Assembly (NCBI GenBank): GCA_016296045.1
Contig: JAEDKB010000001.1
Location: 1 to 31,576, forward strand
Direction: 5' to 3'
Source of the DNA: Oscillospiraceae bacterium
Lineage (GTDB): Bacteria; Bacillota; Clostridia; Oscillospirales; Oscillospiraceae
Length of the DNA stretch: 31,576 bases
Positions within the stretch are counted from its first letter, which is position 1. Each line of letters starts with the position of its first letter. Shown piece after piece: positions 7,820 to 13,904 of the stretch. Made by a program: the position numbers and the translations under genes. Under the pieces are notes generated by a model that was not told the origin of the DNA, did not search any database, and saw only the letters and a program-made list of their open reading frames with translations.

Positions 7820-8370
7820 GCAGGGCGACCGGGCCCCGCCGCAGCGGAAACCCGCCGCAGCGAGCGCAGCGGGCGCAGCACGCGAGCACTTGCGCCCGGG
7901 GGCGGGGGCGCAAAGGCTGCCCGAAGGGCAGCCAAAAGCCCCCGGGCGCGGAGGAGCCGGGCCCGAAGCCCCGAAGGGGGCCGCCCAAGGGGGGGCCCGG
8001 CGGGCCGCCGACCCGGAGCACGCGAGGGCAGAGCGGACGAGGACGGCGAAGCAACGCGCAGCCGGGCGAGGAAGCGGCAGACCGAGCAGCGAACGGCGGC
8101 GGCTAGGGGCTGCGGGCCGAAAGACGCAAGCGGGCTCAGCCCGCGCAGCAAGCGAAGGCACGCGCCCCGGAGAAGCCGGGGGGAAGGGCGGCGGCCCGGG
8201 CCCGGAGGCCGAAGGCCAGCGCGGAACGCGCGGAACGGGCCCGCGAAGCGGCGACGGGCGAGCAGGCAACCCGCCGGGCCGCGGACGCGACAGCGGACGC
8301 AAAGGCCCAAGGGCTGCCGAAAGAGCCGCCGGGAAAAGCCGAGGCACGAGGCCCGGCGGCTGCGAGCACT
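7820..8370. other. Very GC-rich structured non-coding island
   Basis: About 550 bp, roughly three-quarters or more G+C by eye, in a genome near 48%. Long open frames exist in several phases on both strands but none has protein-like composition; they are products of stop-codon scarcity. Nested perfect stems are visible. Positions 7892-7903 pair with 7938-7949 over 12 bp, enclosing GGCTGCCC-gaa-GGGCAGCC (7915-7933). Positions 7956-7964 pair with 7993-8001, enclosing GCCCC-GAAG-GGGGC (7968-7981). There are further stems at 8165-8181 and 8207-8217. Many loops are GAA or GAAG. CCCGCCGCAGCG occurs at 7545, 7835 and 7851. It may be a structured RNA or a folded single-strand origin; no promoter was found for it. 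Confidence 0.6.
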
Positions 8371-8379
8371 TCCTCTTGA

Positions 8380-8405
8380 TGTTTGCCGCTTCCATGCGGC
8401 AAACA
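8380..8405. repeat. Perfect 10-bp hairpin at the right edge of the GC-rich island
   Basis: TGTTTGCCGC (8380-8389), loop TTCCAT, GCGGCAAACA (8396-8405). A short palindrome-rich stretch (AGGCGCTTGCGCCT, about 8436-8449) follows. It has no T-run, so it is not an obvious terminator. Confidence 0.65.
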
Positions 8406-8570
8406 AACCGGACGCAAGTGGGGGCAGCACGGCGCAGGCGCTTGCGCCTATGCCGCGCGGAACCCCCGCAGCGCCCGGCGCGTACATCTTCGAGCGTTCA
8501 GCCGGCTTTCGATTCGCGCCGCGGCAGTCCGGCGGCGGTGAAGCGAGTCTATGGGACGCACCCCCCCTTT

Positions 8571-8587
8571 ACTTGATAATAGGACAG
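8571..8587 (+). promoter_or_regulatory. Candidate double-strand origin (Rep nick site)
   Basis: CTTGATAATA at 8572-8581, 20 nt before the rep start codon. Rolling-circle plasmids of the pC194/pUB110 group are nicked within CTTGATA, and the phiX174 origin carries CAACTTGATA. The motif, its position next to rep, and the YxxxY-type Rep agree with each other. Cleavage would be expected between G and A. No experiment is implied; the motif alone is short. Confidence 0.6.
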
Positions 8588-8600
8588 TATTCCGTCATGG

Positions 8601-9401
8601 ATGGCAGCCATGGCATACAGGCCGAATACTGGCTCAGAACTTCGACACAACACAAAGTGCATAATCTTCCCGGATGGCAGCCGCGAATATCTTTGGTGCG
8701 ATAAGCCTATATTCGGGCTTTCCGGTTGGGAAGAGTCCAATAAATGGGACACTTGCAAATCAACCCGGAGAAAGAGAGAAAGGGGAGATTCAAGCCCGGA
8801 CGCGACTGACCGGGCGCAGCGACGCGCGAAGGCTCGCGTCCATGTTTTGGCGATGGCGAATGAATTTGACTGGTTCGTGACGCTGACATTATCGAGTGAC
8901 AAGATTGACCGCTATGACATGGACGCGATCACGCGCAAGCTGAATGTGTGGCTTGACAATCAGGTTCGCCGGAAGGGATTGCGGTACGTCCTTGTGCCGG
9001 AGCGGCATAAGGATGGAGCAATCCATTTCCATGGCTTCTTCAATGACGCGCTGCCCGCGACAGATAGCGGGCATACAGACCGCGCCGGGCACCCGATATT
9101 CAACCTGCCCGGTTGGACGCTCGGTTTCTCCACGGCGATTCGGCTTTATGGCAGCTACCGCAGTGCGGTCGGCTATGTGTGTAAGTACATAGGCAAGCAG
9201 GGCGAAAAGCCCGGCGGCAGATGGTATTACAGCGGCGGCGATTTGAAAGAGCCTGTGTATAAGTTTGTGGATATGTTCCGGGATGACCTTCCCGCAGACG
9301 CCTACACCTTCCGTGTAGACGATGCGGGAATGGCGATGGCGAAATGGACGGAAGGGGGTGACGATGATGCATTGTTCTCTGGAATTGAGGAAGAGGCTTA
9401 G
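8601..9401 (+). CDS. HUH rolling-circle replication initiator (Rep, phiX174 gpA/G2P-like)
   Basis: A 266-residue Rep that should nick one strand of the element's origin and stay joined to the 5' end through a tyrosine. All three superfamily I motifs are visible: motif I WFVTLTLS (from residue 91), motif II IHFHGFF with the metal-binding His142 and His144, and motif III GYVCKYIGK with two tyrosines, 192 and 196, spaced YxxxY as in phiX174 gpA. There is no helicase domain. The N-terminal 80 residues are basic and probably bind DNA. The start is uncertain: no good Shine-Dalgarno sequence lies before the ATG at 8601 or the in-frame ATG at 8610. The nick-site motif lies immediately upstream. The 3' end overlaps the next gene by 38 nt. 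The family occurs in small ssDNA phages, inovirus-like prophages and Firmicutes plasmids. Confidence 0.88.
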   Translation: MAAMAYRPNTGSELRHNTKCIIFPDGSREYLWCDKPIFGLSGWEESNKWDTCKSTRRKRERGDSSPDATDRAQRRAKARVHVLAMANEFDWFVTLTLSSDKIDRYDMDAITRKLNVWLDNQVRRKGLRYVLVPERHKDGAIHFHGFFNDALPATDSGHTDRAGHPIFNLPGWTLGFSTAIRLYGSYRSAVGYVCKYIGKQGEKPGGRWYYSGGDLKEPVYKFVDMFRDDLPADAYTFRVDDAGMAMAKWTEGGDDDALFSGIEEEA

Positions 9402-9567
9402 AGAGGTGGAATACCACCTCGACCATGCAGGAGCAAAGGCTTCCCTTTGCAGCGGCGATTGCATGACCGATGAAGAATCGAAGTGCATTGTCTACGCGAG
9501 CGCGTGGGAGGATGTGCAGAAAGCATACGACACGCTCATGAGCATTTTTGCTCAAATCAATGGGTAA
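9364..9567 (+). CDS. Small helical protein of unknown function
   Basis: 67 residues, starting MMHCSLELRKRLREVEYHLD. It starts inside the 3' end of rep (38-nt overlap) behind a G-rich ribosome binding site (GGAAGGGGGTG), so it is probably translated by coupling to Rep. It is predicted mostly alpha-helical and soluble, with three cysteines (MHCS, SLCSGDC) that do not form a classic zinc motif. I do not recognise a family. Its place between rep and the integrase suggests an accessory or regulatory role in replication or excision, but this is position-based inference only. Confidence 0.6.
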   Translation: MMHCSLELRKRLREVEYHLDHAGAKASLCSGDCMTDEESKCIVYASAWEDVQKAYDTLMSIFAQING

Positions 9568-9579
9568 GAATTTTCGCCC

Positions 9580-9605
9580 GGTTGACAATTTAGGGATTGT
9601 CAACC
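9580..9605. repeat. Perfect 10-bp inverted repeat before the integrase
   Basis: GGTTGACAAT (9580-9589), TTAGGG loop, ATTGTCAACC (9596-9605). GGTTGACAA recurs at 10218-10226 beyond the integrase gene. It could be an operator or a binding site for the element's own protein. Confidence 0.6.
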
Positions 9606-9616
9606 CCGCGAAAAAA

Positions 9617-9656
9617 TGCCCGCCCGCGCCCGGTTTCCGGGCGATCGCGGCGGGCA
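9617..9656. repeat. GC-rich hairpin upstream of the integrase
   Basis: Outer stem TGCCCGCC (9617-9624) / GGCGGGCA (9649-9656), inner stem CGCCCGG (9627-9633) / CCGGGCG (9637-9643) with a TTT loop. There is no T-run, so it is more likely an attenuating or origin structure than a classic terminator. Confidence 0.65.
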
Positions 9657-9691
9657 TGGCTGACAAGAAAAAGAGGGGAGAGAACGAATGA

Positions 9692-10210
9692 GTGAAAACG
9701 GAATACCTGTTGAACAGAGAGGTAGACCGGGTTTTAGCTGCGCTCATGCCTGTCAACCGGCTGGTCATGCGTGTGGCGCTGCATACCGGTTTACGGGTTG
9801 GGGATGTTTTGGCGCTCCGCACGGCAAGCCTTGCACCGCGCTTTTGGGTGACAGAGCAAAAGACCGGGAAACGGAAACTTGTGGGGCTGCCGAAAGAGCT
9901 GCTTGAAGAGCTGCGCGACCAAGCCGGGTATGTTTGGGTGTTTGAGCATCAGGCAGACCCGGAAAAGCACAGAACCCGTCAAACTGTTTGGAAAGATGTA
10001 AAAAGGGCTGCAAAGGCTTTTCGGCTGCCGCAGAACGTGGCCCCGCATAGTTTCCGCAAAGTCTACGCCGTAAAGCTGCTGGAAAAGTACGGAGATATCG
10101 AGAAAGTCCGCAGAAATCTGAACCATAGCAGCGAAACGGTTACCATGATATATGCCATGGCTGACCAACTTTTTACGGCAAAGTACCAAAAAAAGCCTCA
10201 TCATGTGTAA
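9692..10210 (+). CDS. Minimal tyrosine integrase (catalytic domain only)
   Basis: A 172-residue tyrosine recombinase, about half the usual length of 300 or more. It starts directly with the catalytic domain and has no recognisable core-binding or arm-binding domain. The active-site set is complete: Arg35 in TGLRVGDVL, a beta-hairpin Lys near residues 57-61 (KTGKRK), His119-x-x-Arg122 in PHSFRKVYA, His145 in LNHSSE and the nucleophile Tyr154 in MIYAMAD. The start is a GTG at 9692, 11 nt after GGGGAG. An ATG at 9688 is better spaced but opens another frame (71 codons), so initiation is unusual. It is likely the enzyme acting at the flanking repeats, perhaps with help from host XerC/XerD. I see no frameshift that would restore an N-terminal domain. 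Confidence 0.8.
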   Translation: MKTEYLLNREVDRVLAALMPVNRLVMRVALHTGLRVGDVLALRTASLAPRFWVTEQKTGKRKLVGLPKELLEELRDQAGYVWVFEHQADPEKHRTRQTVWKDVKRAAKAFRLPQNVAPHSFRKVYAVKLLEKYGDIEKVRRNLNHSSETVTMIYAMADQLFTAKYQKKPHHV

Positions 10211-10218
10211 ACTGATGG

Positions 10219-10273
10219 TTGACAAATGCCGCTCCATTCGCTAGACTGAAAGCAGTCTAGGAAAGGAGCGGCA
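10219..10273. promoter_or_regulatory. Nested hairpin carrying a promoter-like sequence
   Basis: Outer stem TGCCGCTCC (10227-10235) / GGAGCGGCA (10265-10273), inner stem CTAGACT (10241-10247) / AGTCTAG (10254-10260). TTGACA (10219-10224), 17 nt, TAGACT (10242-10247) reads as a promoter through the fold. In some rolling-circle plasmids a folded single-stranded promoter is used by RNA polymerase to prime the second strand, so this is a candidate single-strand origin. The alternative is a simple promoter or operator. Confidence 0.5.
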
Positions 10274-10319
10274 CACTGTCGATTATCAGAGTAGAGCGCG
10301 ACATTACAACCGGGCGCGA

Positions 10320-10350
10320 AACGCGGCAAAACAAGTATTTTGTTTGCGTT
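10320..10350. repeat. Second core-like inverted repeat near the right end
   Basis: AACGCGGCAAAAC (10320-10332) faces ATTTTGTTTGCGTT (10337-10350). It is a degenerate copy of the attachment core, 59 bp left of the better copy. It could be an accessory integrase site or a relic of an earlier insertion. Confidence 0.45.
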
Positions 10351-10378
10351 CGTTTCCGCTTTTTCTTTGCTTTATCGG

Positions 10379-10408
10379 AACGCAACAAAATAAAAATTTT
10401 GTTGCGTT
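10379..10408. repeat. Right attachment site (attR candidate)
   Basis: Perfect inverted repeat: AACGCAACAAAAT (10379-10391), AAAA, ATTTTGTTGCGTT (10396-10408). Its first 16 bases are identical to the left site. The right arm doubles as the -35 region of a promoter-like sequence. Confidence 0.65.
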
Positions 10409-10429
10409 TGAACTGCGATTCTTTATAAT
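10402..10429 (+). promoter_or_regulatory. Promoter-like sequence reading out of the right end
   Basis: TTGCGT (10402-10407), 16 nt, TATAAT (10424-10429). It points to the AT-rich gap before pfkA, and its -35 box is part of the attachment site. Confidence 0.4.
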
Positions 10430-11095
10430 AACGGCAATAGAATAAGTAAATCTATAAATACGGCCTTTCGGCATATGAATCAGCATGACCGCAAGCGTGG
10501 GAATCTGTATGCTCTCGATGTTGATAAGAATCCGTTTATGTATGATTGCTGCAATGAATTCTCCGGCTGAACGAAATATAATAATTCAATGTCTTCTTCG
10601 ATAATTCTGTTAAATCCATCAGATTATCTTACATAAATATAACTCAAAGTCTGGGAGACTTTTTTCTGATTAACCCGTTGTTTTGGGAGGATTTCATATA
10701 TGATTCTGATCGCTTCACTGTATGCTTGTTTATATACAATCTGATGTATGTTTCTATTTGCTAGCAGAATTGTAATGCGTCTTTTCGATCAATTCGAAAC
10801 AGAGCTGTTTTTTGACATCTTTGAAAAATTAGTCATGTGACTATCAGGATCCTTAAATTTTGCAAAAGTTGTATTGAAGGAGATTTTGTTGCGTTCGTTT
10901 ATATATTACAGTTCTGTTATTTTGAATTGTGTGACTGATTCCCGGATAACGGATAAATATTCAATTAAATTGTTGAATAATCAACTGTAATATGCAAATA
11001 TATTCCACTTTGATCAACATAATTTGTGATATATAAGCTTGGTTTTGCTGATTTCTCACTGCACACTTCCCTTCTGACTTTTTACTGCAAATATG
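10409..11095. other. AT-rich gap between the element and pfkA
   Basis: About 690 bp without a convincing gene. It holds a 31-codon ATG frame at 10475-10570 (MNQHDRKRGNLYALDVDKN...) with no ribosome binding site, a terminator-like hairpin at 10646-10664, and an isolated half of the attachment core, ATTTTGTTGCGTT, at 10883-10895. The rest is low-complexity AT-rich DNA, possibly decayed mobile-element sequence. Confidence 0.5.
10646..10664 (+). terminator. Terminator-like hairpin in the AT-rich gap
   Basis: AAAGTCT, GGG loop, AGACTTT, then more T residues (10646-10664). The stem is short but the T-tract is good. Confidence 0.5.
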
Positions 11096-11124
11096 TTTAC
11101 TTTTCCGTGAAAGTATCGTAAAAT
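11096..11124 (+). promoter_or_regulatory. pfkA promoter
   Basis: TTTACT (11096-11101), 17 nt, TAAAAT (11119-11124), 26 nt before the start codon. Confidence 0.6.
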
Positions 11125-11150
11125 ACGAAAAAAACTTAGGGGTGATTTTT

Positions 11151-12131
11151 ATGGAACAGGCAGTAAAACGAATCGGTGTTCTTACTTCGGGCGGTGACGC
11201 GCCGGGAATGAACGCAGCAGTTCGTTCCGTTGTTCGCTCTGCTATCGCAAGAGGTATTGAATGCATTGGTATTCGCAGAGGTCTGAATGGCCTGATTACC
11301 GGCGATTTTATCAAGCTGGATGCTGACAGCGTTGCACATACGATCAATCGCGGAGGCACGATTCTGTATACCGCCCGCAGTCAGGAGTTTATGACGCTGG
11401 AAGGTCAGAAAAAGGCAGCTGCAACTTGCAAACTGCTTGGCCTTGAGGGAATTGTTGGCATTGGCGGAGATGGAACCTTCCGAGGTCTGATGGCGCTTTC
11501 TAAACAAGGAATCAGCGTTGCCGGCATCCCGGCAACCATTGATAACGACATTGTCTGCACAGACTATACCATCGGTTTCGATACTGCGGCCAATACAGCC
11601 GTAGAAGCCATCGACCGACTTCGTGATACCATGCAGTCACATGAGCGCTGTTCCGTTGTAGAAGTCATGGGACGAAATGCCGGACATCTTGCCCTCTATG
11701 TCGGTCTGGCAACGGGTGCAACTGTTGTGCTTGTTCCGGAAGAACCAGTGAATTTCAATGAAGGCGTAGTTGAGCGGATTCGTCAGGCTCGCCTTGCAGG
11801 CAAGACTCATTTCATGATCGTTGTAGCGGAAGGTGCAGGCAGCGCCGTTGAAATCGGCGAAAAGATCCATGAAACACTCGGCCTTGACCCACGCGTAACG
11901 ATTCTGGGCCATATCCAGCGCGGCGGCACACCGACAGCAAGAGACCGTGTCATGGCCACACGCATGGGCTATCACGCCGTAGAATGTCTTGCTGCAGGAA
12001 AAACAAACCGCGTTATTTGCGCAAGAAACGGTCAGATGGTTGATTTGGACATTGCCGAAGGCTTAAAAATGAAAAAAGGAATCAACGAGCAGCAGTATGA
12101 AGTACTGAAGGCTATGACCGGCATTGAATAA
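11151..12131 (+). CDS. pfkA: 6-phosphofructokinase, ATP-type
   Basis: Phosphorylates fructose 6-phosphate to fructose 1,6-bisphosphate, the committed step of glycolysis. 326 residues, the normal bacterial PfkA length. Family motifs in order: nucleotide loop TSGGDAPGMNA, RRGLNGLI, RGGTILYTARS, GIGGDGTFRG, PATIDNDIVCTDYTIGFDTA with the catalytic Asp, EVMGRNAGHLAL, and LGHIQRGGTPTARDR. The GGDG segment and lack of Lys before TIDND indicate ATP rather than pyrophosphate as donor. The usual Gly of PGTIDND is Ala here, a mild variation. The ATG at 11151 follows AGGGGTG; a GTG at 11142 is inside that ribosome binding site. The gene stands alone, with its own promoter and terminator; pyruvate kinase, often its partner, is not in view. 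Confidence 0.96.
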   Translation: MEQAVKRIGVLTSGGDAPGMNAAVRSVVRSAIARGIECIGIRRGLNGLITGDFIKLDADSVAHTINRGGTILYTARSQEFMTLEGQKKAAATCKLLGLEGIVGIGGDGTFRGLMALSKQGISVAGIPATIDNDIVCTDYTIGFDTAANTAVEAIDRLRDTMQSHERCSVVEVMGRNAGHLALYVGLATGATVVLVPEEPVNFNEGVVERIRQARLAGKTHFMIVVAEGAGSAVEIGEKIHETLGLDPRVTILGHIQRGGTPTARDRVMATRMGYHAVECLAAGKTNRVICARNGQMVDLDIAEGLKMKKGINEQQYEVLKAMTGIE

Positions 12132-12149
12132 CCCGATTTAGATACCAAA

Positions 12150-12178
12150 AGCCCCTCCGTTACCGGAGGGGCTACATT
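12150..12178. terminator. Terminator between pfkA and xerD
   Basis: AGCCCCTCCG (12150-12159), TTAC, CGGAGGGGCT (12164-12173), then ACATTT. On the minus strand TTTTGG follows. It serves both convergent genes. Confidence 0.85.
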
Positions 12179-13059
12179 TATGCCTTGGGATGATACTTAT
12201 TATATACGGATTTCAGGTTCTGCTTCACAAGCTGCGCATAAACCTGCGTAGAAGAAATATCGCTGTGACCAAGCATTTCCTGAATGGAGCGAAGATCTGC
12301 ACCGTTTTCAAGAAGATGCGCGGCAAAGCTGTGACGCAAGGTATGCGGTGTGATATCCTTGTCAATCTTTGCCTTTTCCTGATAGTACTTGATGATCTTC
12401 CAAAAACCCTGACGGCTCATGCGCTCACCGGAAACATTTACAAAAAGTGAATGCTCCGTTGGGATCGCAATCATTCTGGGGCGAACAGTTTCGATATACT
12501 CTCTCAGCGCAGAAACTGCAGCGGGATAAATCGGAATGATTCTGGACTTCTCTCCGTTTTCGCAGCGGATAAAGCTTCCGGGAATACTGACATCGTCAAT
12601 GTTTAATCCGATCAGTTCAGAAACACGGATACCGGTGGCATAAAGCACCTCAAGCATCGCTTTATCGCGGCAGCCTTTCATATCTGCGCTTTTCGGCTGC
12701 TCAAGAAGCAGTTCTACTTCTTTGCCGGTCAGAATCTGCGGCAGCTTCTTTTCTGCTTTTTCGACCTTGATGTTGTGAACTGGATTCTGCTCAAGTTCTT
12801 CCACATCGAGTGCAAAATTATAAAGACTCTTCAGCGAGGCCAGCGATCTTGCAATCGTAGAAGCAGACTTCCCTACATCATGCAGGTACTGCATATAGCC
12901 ATTGACAGTCTGTGCATTTGCATCCAGAATGTCGACATCAACAGTCTCAAGATATGACGCATACTGTCTGAGATCCCTCAAATAAGAGGAAATCGTATTA
13001 GACGATGCGTGTTTGATATGAATGAGATAATCTTCATATCGCGCAATAATATTGACCAT
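12178..13059 (-). CDS. xerD: Tyrosine recombinase XerD-like
   Basis: A 293-residue site-specific recombinase of standard XerD length, likely partner of the XerC-like gene for resolving chromosome dimers at dif. The N-terminal SAM-like domain spans about 1-95 (YEDYLIHIKHASSNTISSYL). The catalytic residues are Arg in YATGIRVSEL, Lys in ENGEKSRI, HTLRHSF, and His/Tyr in LGHSDISSTQVYAQL. GGAAGG lies 8 nt before the ATG. XerC and XerD assignments follow length and general resemblance only; the two could be swapped. Together with the XerC-like gene it flanks the inserted replicon. Confidence 0.88.
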   Translation of the reverse strand: MVNIIARYEDYLIHIKHASSNTISSYLRDLRQYASYLETVDVDILDANAQTVNGYMQYLHDVGKSASTIARSLASLKSLYNFALDVEELEQNPVHNIKVEKAEKKLPQILTGKEVELLLEQPKSADMKGCRDKAMLEVLYATGIRVSELIGLNIDDVSIPGSFIRCENGEKSRIIPIYPAAVSALREYIETVRPRMIAIPTEHSLFVNVSGERMSRQGFWKIIKYYQEKAKIDKDITPHTLRHSFAAHLLENGADLRSIQEMLGHSDISSTQVYAQLVKQNLKSVYNKYHPKA

Positions 13060-13415
13060 ACGACTGACCTTCCGAAAACAATTCTGTCAAAGCAGCTGCA
13101 TACCAAATTATGCAAAGAGCGATTATTTCTACCGCTTTACAAAAGGGAACGTTCATACTATATCGCAAACGTCTTGATATTGCAAGGAAAAACAGAAGAA
13201 ATCATAATTTTTGTAAATTATGACAAAGTTTTATGTAAACAGTATTATGTTAATTTGTCAACCGGTTTTCCTTTGCGCCAATGGGTTTTGGCGAAAGATA
13301 CAAGATGTAGTGTTCCTGAAACCAGGAAATCCGAAATCTTGAACTTGCAGCCTTAGCTGAATCTTGTTTCATAAGGTAAATACTGTTTACTATTTATTGC
13401 ACTGCAATTTTTCCG
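13060..13415. other. Intergenic region upstream of xerD
   Basis: About 355 bp without a gene. A minus-strand TTGACA (13261-13256) with a weak TACATA 18 nt on may be the xerD promoter. A short stem (TTTGCGCCAA / TTGGCGAAA, about 13273-13296) and TTCCTG / CAGGAA near 13313-13328 are the only structures I see. Confidence 0.4.
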
Positions 13416-13817
13416 TCACCATGTTCTTCTCTTATTTCTTTTTTTGCCGGCAATTGTCAAAATTCCTCCGATAATTGCACCTGCCCCCGTGGAAAGCAGA
13501 ATCGGCAATATGTTCCAGTTTCTGTCCTTTAGAAATAGCAGGTTCCCCAGTGTAAGGAGCAGCAGATATCCTATCCAAATACACAAGACGTAAATCATTT
13601 TTTTGTTCTGTGCTTTATTTAAAGAAATCAAGCAGCCAAGCAGTGCTGCAAAAGAACTGCATACTACACCTGTTTCCCGGATCACTGTCTGAGGCAGAAC
13701 TCCGGAAAGCAGTAATCCTGCTGCAAACGCAGTCAGAACGACTGCAAACACCATACAGAGTACGATGCCGCTGACGATCGGGTTTTGAAAGAGCTTTAAA
13801 GATTTTGACCTTTTCAT
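13416..13817 (-). CDS. Small four-helix membrane protein, TIGR04086-like
   Basis: A 133-residue integral membrane protein with four hydrophobic segments (about 14-40, 50-67, 73-94, 100-122) and basic ends (MKRSKS..., GKKRNKRR). Length, topology and position beside yajC fit the TIGR04086/YrzE family of Clostridia, whose function is unknown. The ATG at 13817 has a strong GGGGAGGGG ribosome binding site; an upstream in-frame start at 13862 does not. It lies directly after the yajC terminator on the same strand, so it may be expressed only by read-through or a weak own promoter. Family assignment rests on topology and context. Confidence 0.7.
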   Translation of the reverse strand: MKRSKSLKLFQNPIVSGIVLCMVFAVVLTAFAAGLLLSGVLPQTVIRETGVVCSSFAALLGCLISLNKAQNKKMIYVLCIWIGYLLLLTLGNLLFLKDRNWNILPILLSTGAGAIIGGILTIAGKKRNKRRTW

Positions 13818-13860
13818 ATTTTCCCCTCCCCTTTTGATAAGATGATATGGACGGGAAGGC

Positions 13861-13892
13861 AAAAAAAGAACCGACTGAAAAACAGTCGGTTC
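13861..13892 (-). terminator. yajC terminator
   Basis: GAACCGACTG (13868-13877), 5-nt loop, CAGTCGGTTC (13883-13892), followed on the minus strand by seven Ts (13867-13861). Confidence 0.9.
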
Positions 13893-13904
13893 AGATATGA
13901 GAAA

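Larger units (their letters stand above)
7474..10408. mobile_element. Integrated rolling-circle replicon (Rep + minimal tyrosine integrase)
   Basis: The segment is bounded by two copies of a 16-bp direct repeat, AACGCAACAAAATAAA, at 7474-7489 and 10379-10394. Each copy begins a recombinase-type inverted-repeat core. Inside are a GC-rich structured non-coding island, a rolling-circle nick-site motif (8572-8581), a HUH Rep gene, a 67-codon gene, a catalytic-domain-only tyrosine integrase, and four long hairpins. Base composition and codon choice inside are much richer in G and C than in the flanking AT-rich DNA. No capsid, mobilisation relaxase, resistance or toxin gene is visible. It is either a plasmid that integrates or a satellite of a small ssDNA phage. 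Exact ends are inferred from the repeat and were not tested. Confidence 0.75.
10276..10428 (+). other. Open frame crossing the right attachment site, no standard start
   Basis: A 50-codon open frame (SIIRVERDITTG..., ending in NCDSL) begins 7 nt after an AAGGAG motif, but its only well-placed start would be CTG at 10276. It runs through the right core site into flanking DNA. It may be a remnant, or a small gene whose 3' end changes on integration. Low confidence that it is translated. Confidence 0.2.

Noticed and set aside
7748..8576. Several long open frames (200 codons or more) on both strands in the GC-rich island
   Set aside because: Overlapping in many phases, with Ala/Arg/Gly/Pro-rich low-complexity translations and no ribosome binding sites; explained by lack of AT-rich stop codons.
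9688..9906. 72-codon frame starting ATG at 9688
   Set aside because: Overlaps the integrase in another phase; the integrase frame carries the conserved motifs. Only its start position is of interest.
7478..10408. CRISPR array or retron in the repeat-rich element
   Set aside because: No regularly spaced direct repeats with unique spacers, no reverse transcriptase and no cas genes.
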